The position numbers and the translations under genes were made by a program. DNA of 64,000 nucleotides from Novosphingobium fuchskuhlense (GTDB taxonomy: Bacteria; Pseudomonadota; Alphaproteobacteria; Sphingomonadales; Sphingomonadaceae), in NCBI RefSeq assembly GCF_001519075.1, contig NZ_KQ954244.1:637934-701933 (forward strand), read 5' to 3'. Every line of letters starts with the position of its first letter. Position 1 is the first letter of the stretch. Of the stretch, positions 28,565-37,677 are shown piece by piece. The notes beneath the pieces were generated by a model that was given only the letters and a program-made list of their open reading frames with translations, did not search any database and was not told the origin of the DNA.

Positions 28565-28614
28565 ACCTTGATCCCCCTTCCCGTTTGCGGGAGGGGCCGA
28601 GGAGGGTCGGTTCA
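28562..28614. repeat. Inverted repeat / hairpin after rpoZ
   Basis: An inner stem (28575–28583 with 28588–28596, loop TTTG, one G–U pair) is nested in an outer TGAACC (28562–28567) / GGTTCA (28609–28614) pairing. There is no T tract, so it is not a classical terminator. The CCCTTCCCG…CGGGAGGGG core resembles short palindromic elements dispersed in sphingomonad genomes; no second copy was found in this window. Confidence 0.5.
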
Positions 28615-28683
28615 ACGTCAGCCTCTGGATAACACACCAAAGGCCGCTTGCGCCCGGCAGGCGGCCTTGCCACATTCATTGGC

Positions 28684-31233
28684 ATGGCCAGCTTCATGCC
28701 TTCGCGCGCTGACCGCGACCGTGCTCCGGTCAAGGCCGTGCTTGGCCCGACCAACACGGGCAAAACCCACCTCGCCATCGAACGCCTATGCGCCCATTCC
28801 TCGGGCGCGATCGGCTTTCCGCTGCGCCTGCTGGCACGCGAGGTCTATGACCGCGTCTGCAAGATCAAGGGCGAGGCCAACGTCGCGCTGATCACTGGCG
28901 AGGAACGGATCGAACCGCCGAACGCGCGCTGGCATCTCTGTACGGTCGAGGCCATGCCGAGTCGGCCGGATCTGGCCTTCGTCGCACTCGATGAGGCCCA
29001 ACTCGCCGCTGATCCGGAACGCGGGCACGTGTTCACCGACCGCCTGCTCCACACGCGCGGGCGTGAGGAGACCATGTTGCTGGGTTCCGCCACCCTCGAA
29101 CCGATGGTCCGGGCGCTGGTGCCGAATGTGGAAGTCGTCAGCCGACCACGTTTTTCGACGCTCAGCCATGTCGGCGCTAAGAAACTCAGCCGCATTCCGC
29201 CCCGCAGCGCCATCGTCGCTTTCTCGGCCGAACAGGTCTACGCCATGGCCGAGATGCTGCGCCGGTTCCGCGGCGGTGCGGCGGTCGTGATGGGTGCCTT
29301 GAGCCCGCAGACGCGCAACGCGCAAGTGGCGATGTATCAGGCAGGAGAGGTGGACTATCTGGTGGCGACCGACGCCATCGGCATGGGGCTCAATCTCGAT
29401 GTGACCCATGTCGCCTTTGCGGGCCTCTCCAAGTATGACGGCCACCGTCACCGGAGGCTGACAACCGCCGAAATGGCCCAGATCGCGGGCCGCGCGGGGC
29501 GCCATCACAAGGACGGCACGTTCGGAACTCTGGCGGGCATGGGCAGCCGATCTTCGGACTCCGGCCCGGAGTTCGCGGACGAGGAAGTCTATGCGATCGA
29601 GGAGCACCGCTTTCCGCCGCTCACCCGCTTGTTCTGGCGTGAGGCCGAACCGAGGTTCGATAGCCTGACGACGCTGATCGAGGATCTAGAACGCCCGCCG
29701 CCGCGTGCGGAACTGGCCAGCGCACCGCCAGCCATCGATCTCGCCGTGCTGAAGCGCCTCGCCGACGAAACTGATGTGACCTCTGCCGTACGCGGCCGTG
29801 CGTCGGTCCAGCGTTTCTGGCAGGTCTGCTCCCTCCCCGATTTCCGTCAGCAAGGCGCCGAAACGCATGCGCGCTTCGTTGCCCGCCTCTGGCAGGACTT
29901 GCGCCAAGGTTATCTCGGTGCGGACTATGTCGCCCAGGCCATCGCGCAGCAGGACAATCCATCGGGCGATATCGACACCTTGCAGGGGCGCATCGCCGCA
30001 GTGCGGTCCTGGGCCTACATCACCCAGCGGCCTGACTGGGTGATGGCACGCGAGGAAATGGCCGCACGCGCACGCGCGGTCGAGACCCGCCTTTCCGATG
30101 CGCTCCATGCGCGCCTCACCGAGCGCTTCGTCAATCGCCGCACCACAGTGCTGATGCGCAAGGCGGGGGGCGATGCATCGCTCCTGCCGGTGCGGATCAG
30201 CGAGGCTGGCGCGGTGCTGGTGGACGACGAGCCCATCGGCCATCTCGATGGCTTCCGCTTCGTGATCGATCCGCTAGCCCGCGCTGCCGATCGCAAGCTC
30301 CTGCTTGCCGCTGCCGAGCGACACTTGCCAGGCATTCTGACAGCACGGGCCGACGACCTGATCGCCGCCGCGGCACAACCCGCAGGCCTTGCTCTGGAGA
30401 ACGCGGCGCTGACATGGAACGGACTTCCCGTCGCGCGACTTGAGCCGGGCAAGTCGGTGCTCGAACCGCGCCTGCGCCTCGAAAATGCGCTGGGCCTGCT
30501 GCCTGCTCGCCAGCGCCCCCTCCTGCTCGCGGCGCTTGATGGCTGGTTGGCCGGGCGCATCGGCGCCGACCTCGGTCCTTTGCTGCGTCTCATCGAGGCT
30601 GCTCGCGCCACCGAATCCGGGCCCGATCTGCGCGCCCTACTCCTTCGCCTTGTGGCCGGCGGGGGCGTTCTGGGGCGCGAAGAAGCCGCACTCGAACGGC
30701 TCGATTCCCGCCAGCGCGATATGCTGCGGCGCCTCAGCGTGCGCACCGGCGCGCTCGACTTGTTCGTGCCGGCCATCCTCAAGCCCGGCCCGATCGCGCT
30801 CTGGTGCCGCCTCGTGGCCTTGCGCGGTGAAACCCCCGCGGCACCACCACATCACCTCCCGCCTGTGGTAGCGGCCAAGGTCCCGCCGGCGGGCTATCGC
30901 CGCGCCGCCGCACAGGCCATCCGCGTCGACATGGCCGAGAAGCTGCTGCAGACAGCACACCGCCGACGCATCGCTGCGGCAGGCAAGCGCTATCCGCTCG
31001 ATCCGGCCCTGGCCCGCTCGATGGGCCTTGCCACGGCAGGCTACGCCGCGCTGTTGCGGGCGGCAGGCTTTCGCGTCCACATGGCGCGGCCGCTCGCAGA
31101 GGCAGCGCACGGTCCGCCCGCCCCGCCGATGTGGGACTGGCGCCCGCCACGCGCAGCCCCGGCCCGGCTGCCGACAGCGCTTTCACCGCCGCCCAACGGC
31201 GCGTTCGCCGCACTTGCCGAGCTGATGCGCTGA
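28684..31233 (+). CDS. SUV3-like superfamily 2 helicase
   Basis: 849 residues from ATG 28684 (28696 is another in-frame ATG). Walker A LGPTNTGKTHLA is at residues 20–31, a DEAQ box lies near 103, LLGSATLEP is motif III, and TDAIGMGLNLDVTHVAF with QIAGRAGRHHKDGTFG near 262–278 is motifs V/VI. This arrangement matches the mitochondrial SUV3-type RNA/DNA helicases and their alphaproteobacterial relatives. The C-terminal ~400 residues are Ala/Arg-rich and unassigned. It probably acts in RNA turnover. Its last base overlaps the next gene's ATG (TGATG). Confidence 0.9.
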   Translation: MASFMPSRADRDRAPVKAVLGPTNTGKTHLAIERLCAHSSGAIGFPLRLLAREVYDRVCKIKGEANVALITGEERIEPPNARWHLCTVEAMPSRPDLAFVALDEAQLAADPERGHVFTDRLLHTRGREETMLLGSATLEPMVRALVPNVEVVSRPRFSTLSHVGAKKLSRIPPRSAIVAFSAEQVYAMAEMLRRFRGGAAVVMGALSPQTRNAQVAMYQAGEVDYLVATDAIGMGLNLDVTHVAFAGLSKYDGHRHRRLTTAEMAQIAGRAGRHHKDGTFGTLAGMGSRSSDSGPEFADEEVYAIEEHRFPPLTRLFWREAEPRFDSLTTLIEDLERPPPRAELASAPPAIDLAVLKRLADETDVTSAVRGRASVQRFWQVCSLPDFRQQGAETHARFVARLWQDLRQGYLGADYVAQAIAQQDNPSGDIDTLQGRIAAVRSWAYITQRPDWVMAREEMAARARAVETRLSDALHARLTERFVNRRTTVLMRKAGGDASLLPVRISEAGAVLVDDEPIGHLDGFRFVIDPLARAADRKLLLAAAERHLPGILTARADDLIAAAAQPAGLALENAALTWNGLPVARLEPGKSVLEPRLRLENALGLLPARQRPLLLAALDGWLAGRIGADLGPLLRLIEAARATESGPDLRALLLRLVAGGGVLGREEAALERLDSRQRDMLRRLSVRTGALDLFVPAILKPGPIALWCRLVALRGETPAAPPHHLPPVVAAKVPPAGYRRAAAQAIRVDMAEKLLQTAHRRRIAAAGKRYPLDPALARSMGLATAGYAALLRAAGFRVHMARPLAEAAHGPPAPPMWDWRPPRAAPARLPTALSPPPNGAFAALAELMR

Positions 31234-31574
31234 TGGCCGCCGAAGGCTCGCTGCGTATCGACAAGCTGCTATGGTTCCTGCGCTTTGCCAGTTCTCGCAG
31301 CCTTGCCCAGGACTGGGTCGCCGAGGGCCACATCCGCCTGAACGGCCGCCGCATCGAACGCGCGAGCACGGCTGTGCGCTGCGGCGATGTTCTCGTCCTG
31401 CCGCTGCGCTCCGGGGTGAGAGTGATCACCATTGGGCAGCTGCCTCGCCGGCGCGGACCGGCCGAAGAAGCCAAGGGTTGCTATGAGGTGCTTGACGCAG
31501 CGGCCTTGGCCCCTCTAGCACGGACCGAAAGAGACACACCCATAACCGAACCTGAGGGATTGCCACTGCCATGA
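31233..31574 (+). CDS. S4-domain RNA-binding protein
   Basis: 113 residues. [38 protein letters not shown] is a typical S4 fold like that of Hsp15, which binds free 50S subunits carrying nascent chains; the role here is inferred from that family. The ATG shares one base with the helicase stop, and the TGA overlaps the fdxA start (ATGA, 31571–31574). It is therefore the middle cistron of a tightly coupled helicase–S4–fdxA operon. Confidence 0.92.
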   Translation: MAAEGSLRIDKLLWFLRFASSRSLAQDWVAEGHIRLNGRRIERASTAVRCGDVLVLPLRSGVRVITIGQLPRRRGPAEEAKGCYEVLDAAALAPLARTERDTPITEPEGLPLP

Positions 31575-31909
31575 CCTATGTCGTTACCGAAGCCTGCATT
31601 CGCTGCAAGTTCATGGATTGCGTCGAGGTTTGCCCGGTGGATTGTTTCTACGAGGGCGAGAACATGCTTGTGATCAACCCCAGCGAATGCATCGACTGCG
31701 GCGTGTGCGAACCGGAATGCCCGGCAGAAGCCATCCTGCCCGACACCGAAAACGGCCTCGAGCAGTGGCTCGAGCTCAATGCCAAGTACTCGGCCGAGTG
31801 GCCGAACATCACCACGAAGAAGGATGCGCCTGCCGACGCAGACGACCACAAGGGCGAGGAAGGCAAGTTCGAAAAGTACTTCTCGGCCGAAGCTGGCGAG
31901 GGCGACTGA
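31571..31909 (+). CDS. fdxA: Seven-iron ferredoxin FdxA
   Basis: 112 residues. The cysteine pattern is that of 7Fe ferredoxins: Cys9, Cys17 and Cys50 for the [3Fe-4S] cluster and Cys21, Cys40, Cys43, Cys46 for the [4Fe-4S] cluster (assignment by analogy with Azotobacter ferredoxin I), plus Cys12 and Cys25. An acidic C-terminal tail follows. It is a cytoplasmic electron carrier. It is translationally coupled to the S4 gene. This gene set with carD downstream is a recurrent alphaproteobacterial neighbourhood. Confidence 0.96.
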   Translation: MTYVVTEACIRCKFMDCVEVCPVDCFYEGENMLVINPSECIDCGVCEPECPAEAILPDTENGLEQWLELNAKYSAEWPNITTKKDAPADADDHKGEEGKFEKYFSAEAGEGD

Positions 31910-32217
31910 GCTCTGCATCAAGCGTGCGCCCATGCGCACGCCCGCATTTGCTGCATTTTGGCGCACGAACTGTGCCCTTGCCTCTGGCATTTTTGTGACA
32001 GAGCTGCTATATCCCTTGGCAAGCGCTGGGCGGAACGATCCGCCCCGTCGCCAACAACACGCTAAGGCAGGACAAACGGCAAACGGATCGCAGTGCTTGT
32101 AGACCGCGTAAAGACGGTCGTGTTTGCCGGACCTCTCCCCAAAAGGGCCCGGACTGCTGTCCGGGGGCGTTTCTGCCCCACCTTGCTCTCGTCCCTGCTG
32201 CGCCGAAAGGATAAGCA
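31910..32217. promoter_or_regulatory. 308-bp leader between fdxA and carD
   Basis: No gene fits. Besides the hairpin at 31922–31941 it contains a second one, CCCGGAC (32148–32154), loop TGCT, GTCCGGG (32159–32165), 52 bp before the carD ATG, followed by GGCGTTTCT. The second hairpin could be a weak terminator or a structured carD 5' leader. No clear -35/-10 pair was supportable. Confidence 0.4.
31922..31941 (+). terminator. Hairpin just after fdxA, possible terminator
   Basis: GCGTGCGC, loop CCAT, GCGCACGC: a perfect 8-bp stem 12 bp past the fdxA stop, followed by a T-rich but interrupted stretch (31948–31960). It probably ends or attenuates the helicase–S4–fdxA transcript. Confidence 0.5.
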
Positions 32218-32742
32218 ATGGCAACCAAGGCACTTGCCTTCGATGTTGGGGATTACGTCGTCTACCCGAAGCACGGCGTCGGCCGTGTAGTAGAACTTCA
32301 GAACGAGGAAATCGCAGGCATGAAGCTGCAGCTCTATGTGCTGCGCTTCGAGAAGGAACGCATGACCCTGCGTGTGCCCGTGAACAAGGTCGAGGCGATC
32401 GGCATGCGCAAGCTGTCCTCGGACAAGACGCTGCGCGAGGCGCTCGATACCCTCAAGGGCAAGCCGAAGGTCAAGCGCACGATGTGGTCGCGCCGCGCTC
32501 AGGAATACGAAGCCAAGATCAACTCGGGCGATCTCGTTTCTATCGCCGAAGTTACACGCGATCTGTTCCGCGCCGATGACCAGCCGGAGCAGAGCTACTC
32601 GGAACGCCAGATCTTCGAAGCGGCCTCCTCGCGCCTCGCACGCGAACTTGCAGCCATGGAAAAGACCGACGAACCGGCTGCGCTCAAGAAGATCCTCGCG
32701 ATCCTCAATGAGCATGCGCCCAAGTACTACGAAACGGCTTGA
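32218..32742 (+). CDS. carD: CarD-family RNA polymerase-binding regulator
   Basis: 174 residues. The N-terminal RNA-polymerase interaction domain is visible (FDVGDYVVYPKHGVGRVVEL, residues ~9–28, then YVLRFEKERMTLRVPV), and the C-terminal helical DNA-binding domain has TMWSRRAQEYEAKINSGDLVSIAEVTRDLF. CarD/CdnL proteins bind the beta subunit and stabilise open complexes at rRNA and growth-related promoters. GAAAGGA lies just upstream of the ATG. The gene is monocistronic, with a terminator after it. Confidence 0.95.
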   Translation: MATKALAFDVGDYVVYPKHGVGRVVELQNEEIAGMKLQLYVLRFEKERMTLRVPVNKVEAIGMRKLSSDKTLREALDTLKGKPKVKRTMWSRRAQEYEAKINSGDLVSIAEVTRDLFRADDQPEQSYSERQIFEAASSRLARELAAMEKTDEPAALKKILAILNEHAPKYYETA

Positions 32743-32778
32743 GCCGGACGTGCCTGCGGGGAGGCACAGAAGAATTGA

Positions 32779-32809
32779 GGGCCGCCGGATCGCTCCAGCG
32801 GCCCTTTTT
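32779..32809 (+). terminator. Intrinsic terminator after carD
   Basis: GGGCCGC (32779–32785) pairs with GCGGCCC (32798–32804), with an inner GGA/TCC pairing in the loop, followed by TTTTT (32805–32809). It starts 37 bp after the carD stop and has the form of a Rho-independent terminator. Confidence 0.85.
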
Positions 32810-32926
32810 CTTGCCCGCACCTCCGGCGAACCCCCAACAGGGATCGGCGAGCGACTTGGCGGCCAGTGCCACAGTGCATTATAGGGGTAACACACCAGGC
32901 CTCGGGCCAGACCTTAGGAGCACCCC

Positions 32927-33667
32927 ATGATCAAAGATCTTGCCCGCACGCTGGCCGGAATTGCCGCAGCCGCCACCGCCCTTTCGCTCACCGCCTGCAG
33001 CGGCGCGACCTTCGAGATTGATGGCATGAAGGGCGTCCCCCTGGCGGACCTCAACCTTTCAGCCACGGCGCCTGAAGAGATTACCCTGCTCGGCCCCGAT
33101 ACCGTGCGGGTGGTCCAGGGCGACAAGCTCGCGATTAGCGTGGAAGGGAGGCAGGATGCCAAGGATCGCCTCCGCTTCGTGCTCAAGGACGGCAAGCTGG
33201 CGATCGGCCGCGAAGGCTGGAAGATCGGAGGCAGCGATGATCTCGCCACGGTCCAGATCACGGTACCTGCGGCCAGGCGCCTCGTGATGGCGGGTTCGGG
33301 AACGATGCATGCCGATACCCTTCGCGGCGAAACCGCAAGTGTCAGCATTGCAGGCTCGGGCGACATCGAAGTCCCGGCAGTAGAAACGGGCGAGTTCAAG
33401 GTCGAAGTGATGGGTTCGGGTGACGTGAAGGCTGGTGGCAAGGCCCGGTCCCTGAAGCTGGCGATTGCAGGCTCTGGTTCGGCCAATCTCGAAGCCCTTT
33501 CCGTCGAAGAGGCCAAGGTCGATGTAGCCGGATCGGGTGATGCGCGCTTCGCGTCTGACGGGCAGGTTGCAGCCAATATCATGGGTTCGGGCGAAGTCCA
33601 CGTGAAGGGCCGGGCGCAATGCAAGGTCAAGTCAATGGGGTCCGGAACGCTTGTCTGCGAACCATGA
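32927..33667 (+). CDS. GIN-domain (DUF2807) lipoprotein
   Basis: 246 residues. The signal ALSLTACSG gives a lipobox with Cys24. AGGAG lies 6–9 nt before the ATG. The mature protein is a beta-helix-like GIN domain built from repeats that each contain GSG followed by a small or acidic residue (MAGSGTM, IAGSGDI, VMGSGDV, AGSGSA, AGSGDA, MGSGEV, MGSGTL), about 18–24 residues apart. GIN-domain proteins are putative auto-transporter adhesin heads; here the envelope role is unknown. Confidence 0.88.
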   Translation: MIKDLARTLAGIAAAATALSLTACSGATFEIDGMKGVPLADLNLSATAPEEITLLGPDTVRVVQGDKLAISVEGRQDAKDRLRFVLKDGKLAIGREGWKIGGSDDLATVQITVPAARRLVMAGSGTMHADTLRGETASVSIAGSGDIEVPAVETGEFKVEVMGSGDVKAGGKARSLKLAIAGSGSANLEALSVEEAKVDVAGSGDARFASDGQVAANIMGSGEVHVKGRAQCKVKSMGSGTLVCEP

Positions 33668-33740
33668 CAGCAAAAATAATTTGTCGTACGACAAGATGAA
33701 TTGGGGTAGGCGCTGTATTTCTTTCAGAAAGGGCTTGCGC

Positions 33741-34049
33741 TTGTCCCGTTTTATTTTCCTGCTCGCTCCTTTAGCCGCGCTTTCGCTTTCGGGCTGCCTC
33801 AGCACTGCTGCCAGCATTGTCACGGCGCCAGTTAGAGTCGGCGCCAAGGCGGTGGATCTCGCCACGACGAGCCAATCAGAAGGTGACCGGAATCGTGGCC
33901 GCGCGATGCGCAAGCGCGATGAGAAGATCCACAAGCTGGAGAAAAAGTACAATCGCCGGCTGGAGGCCTGCAATCGCGGCGAAACCGCCGCCTGCGCCGA
34001 AGCCAAGGACTTGAGCAGCGAAATCGAACAGCTTCGCGCCAAACGCTAG
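33741..34049 (+). CDS. Small lipoprotein of unknown function
   Basis: 102 residues from a TTG at 33741 with AGAAAGGG 7 nt upstream; an ATG at 33696 would add 15 residues before the signal peptide and has no ribosome site. MSRFIFLLAPLAALSLSGCLS is a lipoprotein signal (Cys19). The C-terminal half is highly charged and helical (KRDEKIHKLEKKYNRRLEACNRG, EAKDLSSEIEQLRAKR), probably a short coiled coil. It follows the GIN protein gene on the same strand by 73 bp. No family was recognised. Confidence 0.75.
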   Translation: MSRFIFLLAPLAALSLSGCLSTAASIVTAPVRVGAKAVDLATTSQSEGDRNRGRAMRKRDEKIHKLEKKYNRRLEACNRGETAACAEAKDLSSEIEQLRAKR

Positions 34050-34096
34050 GACTGGATACCTGTCACACGGCAGCGCCGTGATGGCGTGATCTGGCC

Positions 34097-35044
34097 CTAG
34101 ACCGCAGCGCGCCGCAACCTGTCATTGATGGCGATGCCGATGCCCTGCTCCGGGATTGGCGCAACCGCGATGCGGGGTTCATCTGCTGCAGCCGCAAGGT
34201 GGAGGCAGGCATAGAGCCGCGCAGCAGCCTCGGCGAGATCGCCCGATGCTGACAGCGAGATCGCCCCGTGCACATCGCCGAAACCGATCAGGAATTCACC
34301 GGGCTCGGCCGTCAACGCGTGCAGCCGCACCGGCTTGCCCGGTGCGTAGTGGCTGGCAAGTTGTCCCGGTGCCTCGATCCCGCGCTCTTCGCCGGGCGAA
34401 GCTGCCGCTCCCAGGAGCGCCGAAATGGCCGCTCCAGAGACCGGGCCGGGCCGCAGGATCTGCCAGCCGCTACCGGGCCGGACCGCAACAATCGTCGATT
34501 CAAGACCCTGATCGGTTGCACCTCCATCGAGAATGAGATCAGCCCTTTCGCCCAAGGATGCCGTGACATGTGCTGCACACGTGGGGCTGACGCCGCCGCT
34601 GCGATTGGCCGAGGGTGCTGCCAGCGGGAGGTTCGCGGCCTTCAGCAGCGCGCGCATCACCGGATGGTCCGGCACACGCAGCGCAACAGTCGGCAGCCCG
34701 GCGCTGACCGCAGCTGCGAGGGGCGCATCGGCGCGCAGCGGGAGGACCATCGTCAGTGGCCCCGGCCAGAAAGCGGTCGCCAGCGCGCGGGCGTGACCAT
34801 CAAAATGCGCGAGGCGCTCAGCCGCAGCGAAGTCCAGCACGTGGACGATCAGAGGATTGAAATCAGGTCGCCCTTTCGCGCGGTATATACCAGCCACGGC
34901 CTCTGCCTGATCCGCACGGGCGGCAAGGCCATAGACCGTCTCCGTCGGCACAGCGACGGTTCCACCGGCCGCCAGCACACGCGCGGCCTTGGCCACGGCT
35001 TCGGCGGTTGCAGCCAGCACATTCGGGGGCGTTTGCGTGCTCAT
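34097..35044 (-). CDS. tsaC: L-threonylcarbamoyladenylate synthase (Sua5 type)
   Basis: 315 residues. It makes threonylcarbamoyl-AMP from threonine, bicarbonate and ATP for the t6A modification of ANN-decoding tRNAs. The YrdC fold is shown by GGTVAVPTETVYGLAARA, YRAKGRPDFNPLIVHV, FWPGPLTMVLP and LPLAAPSANRSGGVSPT. The extra ~110 C-terminal residues (after APGQLASHYAPGKPVRL) are the Sua5 domain, so this is the long form (gene also called sua5). It is divergent from the acyl-CoA dehydrogenase gene across 47 bp. Confidence 0.95.
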   Translation of the reverse strand: MSTQTPPNVLAATAEAVAKAARVLAAGGTVAVPTETVYGLAARADQAEAVAGIYRAKGRPDFNPLIVHVLDFAAAERLAHFDGHARALATAFWPGPLTMVLPLRADAPLAAAVSAGLPTVALRVPDHPVMRALLKAANLPLAAPSANRSGGVSPTCAAHVTASLGERADLILDGGATDQGLESTIVAVRPGSGWQILRPGPVSGAAISALLGAAASPGEERGIEAPGQLASHYAPGKPVRLHALTAEPGEFLIGFGDVHGAISLSASGDLAEAAARLYACLHLAAAADEPRIAVAPIPEQGIGIAINDRLRRAAV

Positions 35045-35091
35045 GCCTTGCCGCTATAGCCCTGCGCAAAGGCTGCCAAGGAAAACAGCGC

Positions 35092-36813
35092 ATGAGCTTT
35101 ACTGCACCCACTCAAGACCAGATTCTCGCGATGCGCGTCTGCGCCGGAATCGAGGAGCTGGCCAGCGATGAACGCTACGGCGCGGCCACTCCCGATGTGG
35201 TCGAAGCGATCGCGGAAGGCATTGGCGCGTTTGCGGCAGGCGAGTGGGCTCCGCTCAACCGAATCGGCGATACGGAAGGCGCGCATTGCAAGGATGGCGT
35301 GGTCAGCTCGCCCGCCGGCTATGCCGAGGCTTACAAGGCGTTCGTCGAACAGGGCTGGGGATCGATCGCCGGCCCGGCCGCATTCGGCGGTCAGGGCCTG
35401 CCCTTCACGCTTGCGACATGCGTGCTCGAGACGCTTGGCGCAGCCAATATGGGCTTCACGCTGCTGCCCATGCTGACCGTGGGGGCGATCGAAGCGCTCG
35501 ATCACCACGGCAGCGATGCGCAGAAGGCGATGTACCTGCCCAACCTCATTTCCGGCGCATGGTCGGGAACCATGAACCTGACCGAACCGCAGGCCGGCTC
35601 CGATGTCGGCGCGCTGCGCAGCACTGCCGTGCCGATCAGCGATGGGCCGCATGCAGGCAAGTACCGCATCGCCGGCACCAAGATCTACATCACCTGGGGT
35701 GAGCACGAACTGGCCGAGAACGTGATCCACCTCGTGCTGGCCCGCACCCCCGGCGCACCTGCCGGCTCGCGCGGCATCTCACTGTTCATCGTGCCCAAAT
35801 ATCACGTCAACGCCGATGGCTCGCTGGGTGAGCGCAACGACCTGCGCGCGGTTTCGATCGAGCACAAGCTCGGCATCAACGTCTCGCCGACTTGCGTCAT
35901 GTCGTATGGCGACAACGCAGAGTGCATCGGCGAGCTCGTCGGCCACGAGAACGAAGGTCTCAAAGCGATGTTCACGATGATGAACTCGGCGCGTATCAAC
36001 GTCGGCAGCCAGGGCGTACAGATTGCCGAACGTGCATTGCAGCAGGCCCGTGGCTATGCTCGCGACCGAATCCAGTCCGCCCGCGCCGGGTCGCCCGACA
36101 AGAACCCGGTCGCGATTATCGAGCACCCGGACGTGCGCCGGATGATCCTGCGCATGCGCGCGCTTACCGAAGGCTCGCGCGCGCTGCTGTATTACACGGC
36201 CGGGCAGGTCGATCGCGGCCTGCTGGGGGACAAGGCGGCAGGAGCGCGTGCAGAACTTCTCGTGCCGCTGCTCAAGGCATGGGGTACCGATGTCGGCTGC
36301 GAGGTGGCCAGCCTCGGCATCCAGATCCACGGCGGCATGGGCTTTGTAGAGGAGACCGGGGCAGCCCAGCACTATCGCGACGCGCGCATCGCCCCGATCT
36401 ATGAAGGCACCAACGGCATCCAGGCGGCCGACCTCGTCACGCGCAAGCTCGGCATGGAGCAGGGCGGAGTGCTGCAGGCGCTGATGGCGGACATCTCGGC
36501 CGAAATGCAGGATGTGCCCGAAGTCGCATCGCTCGCCAAGGATTCCGCCGCCATCGCTGCCTGGATGGCAAGCGGCGATGCCAGCCTTGATGACCGGCTC
36601 GCCGGCAGCGTCCCGTTCCTCACGATGTGTGCGGTTGCGGTGGCCGGCTGGCAGCTTGCCCGTCAGGCCCGCGCGACAGGCTCGGCGGAGAAGACCGCCG
36701 TAACGAAGGTGTTCAACCGCACCATCGTGCCCGAAGCGCGCGGGCTTGGGGCAGCAGCGATGGCCGGCGCGGCGCTCTATTACGAGCTGGAATCCGAGGC
36801 TCTCACCGGATGA
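35092..36813 (+). CDS. Acyl-CoA dehydrogenase, long form
   Basis: 573 residues, longer than the ~385-residue classical enzyme. Features include MNLTEPQAGSDVGALRS (FAD-side loop), the LGINVSPTCVMSYG segment, the QIHGGMGFVEETGAAQHYRD helix and YEGTNGIQAADLVTRKL with the catalytic-type Glu. A C-terminal extension is typical of the FadE/AidB-like group with DUF-type tails. It oxidises an acyl-CoA at alpha-beta using FAD. AAGGAAA lies upstream of the ATG at 35092. The next gene overlaps its stop. Confidence 0.93.
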   Translation: MSFTAPTQDQILAMRVCAGIEELASDERYGAATPDVVEAIAEGIGAFAAGEWAPLNRIGDTEGAHCKDGVVSSPAGYAEAYKAFVEQGWGSIAGPAAFGGQGLPFTLATCVLETLGAANMGFTLLPMLTVGAIEALDHHGSDAQKAMYLPNLISGAWSGTMNLTEPQAGSDVGALRSTAVPISDGPHAGKYRIAGTKIYITWGEHELAENVIHLVLARTPGAPAGSRGISLFIVPKYHVNADGSLGERNDLRAVSIEHKLGINVSPTCVMSYGDNAECIGELVGHENEGLKAMFTMMNSARINVGSQGVQIAERALQQARGYARDRIQSARAGSPDKNPVAIIEHPDVRRMILRMRALTEGSRALLYYTAGQVDRGLLGDKAAGARAELLVPLLKAWGTDVGCEVASLGIQIHGGMGFVEETGAAQHYRDARIAPIYEGTNGIQAADLVTRKLGMEQGGVLQALMADISAEMQDVPEVASLAKDSAAIAAWMASGDASLDDRLAGSVPFLTMCAVAVAGWQLARQARATGSAEKTAVTKVFNRTIVPEARGLGAAAMAGAALYYELESEALTG

Positions 36814-37631
36814 GCGCCGACGAGCCTCTGCTCGCCCGGATTGCCGCCGCACTCGAACGGCTCGCCCCGCCTGCACCGATCACCACCGATTGGCTGGCCC
36901 ACCCGGCCTATGTCTGGACCGGCAACAGTACCCGGGCGGTCGATCCGCTCGAGGCGCCTGCGCTGAGCCTGATCAAGGGTGTCGACGCGCAGAAGGCCGC
37001 AGTTGCCGAGAACGTCCTGCGCCTTGCCGCGGGTGCAGCAGCGCACGACATGCTGCTGTGGGGCTCGCGCGGGATGGGCAAATCAGCCCTCATTCGCGCG
37101 GCGGTCCGTGCGGCGCAGGATGCGCATGCGAACCGGATCGCTCTGGTCCAGGCCTCGCCCGACGAAAGCCTTGCCGCACTCCTCGGCCAGCTGCGCGAGG
37201 TCGACCGCCGCTTCCTCATCCTGCTCGATGATCTCGGCTTCGATGCCGGGGATGCGGGTTCGGCGCGCCGCCTGCGCTCATGGCTCGAAGGGGGTGTCGA
37301 GGCGCGTCCTGCCAATGTCCGCCTCGCCGTTACCTCGAACCGCCGCGCCATCGTCGAGCGGCACATGGCCGAGCAGGACGATCCCATAAATCCGCGCGAC
37401 GTGGTGGACGACCGCCTTGCGCTGGCCGACCGCTTCGGGCTCTCCCTCGGCTTCCATGCCTGTTCGCAGGACGACTACCTTGCGATCATAGCCGGCTATG
37501 CCGCGCACTATGGCCTCACCTTCGCCGAGGAAGACGCGCTGGCGTGGTCGAAACAGCGCGGCGCGCGTTCGGGCCGCGTGGCGTGGCAATTCGTCAACGA
37601 GCTAGCAGGCCGCGCGGGGCGGAGCCTCTAA
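36810..37631 (+). CDS. DUF815 AAA-type ATP-binding protein
   Basis: 273 residues. Walker A is LLWGSRGMGKSALI with Lys91, and Walker B is FLILLDDLGFD near residue 133–143; AVTSNRRAIVERHM and DRLALADRFGLSLGF follow. This matches the DUF815 family of ATPases found in many proteobacteria, whose function is undefined. The ATG overlaps the acyl-CoA dehydrogenase stop (ATGA, 36810–36813), so both are co-translated, but no functional link is known. Confidence 0.9.
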   Translation: MSADEPLLARIAAALERLAPPAPITTDWLAHPAYVWTGNSTRAVDPLEAPALSLIKGVDAQKAAVAENVLRLAAGAAAHDMLLWGSRGMGKSALIRAAVRAAQDAHANRIALVQASPDESLAALLGQLREVDRRFLILLDDLGFDAGDAGSARRLRSWLEGGVEARPANVRLAVTSNRRAIVERHMAEQDDPINPRDVVDDRLALADRFGLSLGFHACSQDDYLAIIAGYAAHYGLTFAEEDALAWSKQRGARSGRVAWQFVNELAGRAGRSL

Positions 37632-37677
37632 GCGGGTATCCCGTTCCGGCGGACCGTGCCGAAAGGTGCCAGCGCGC

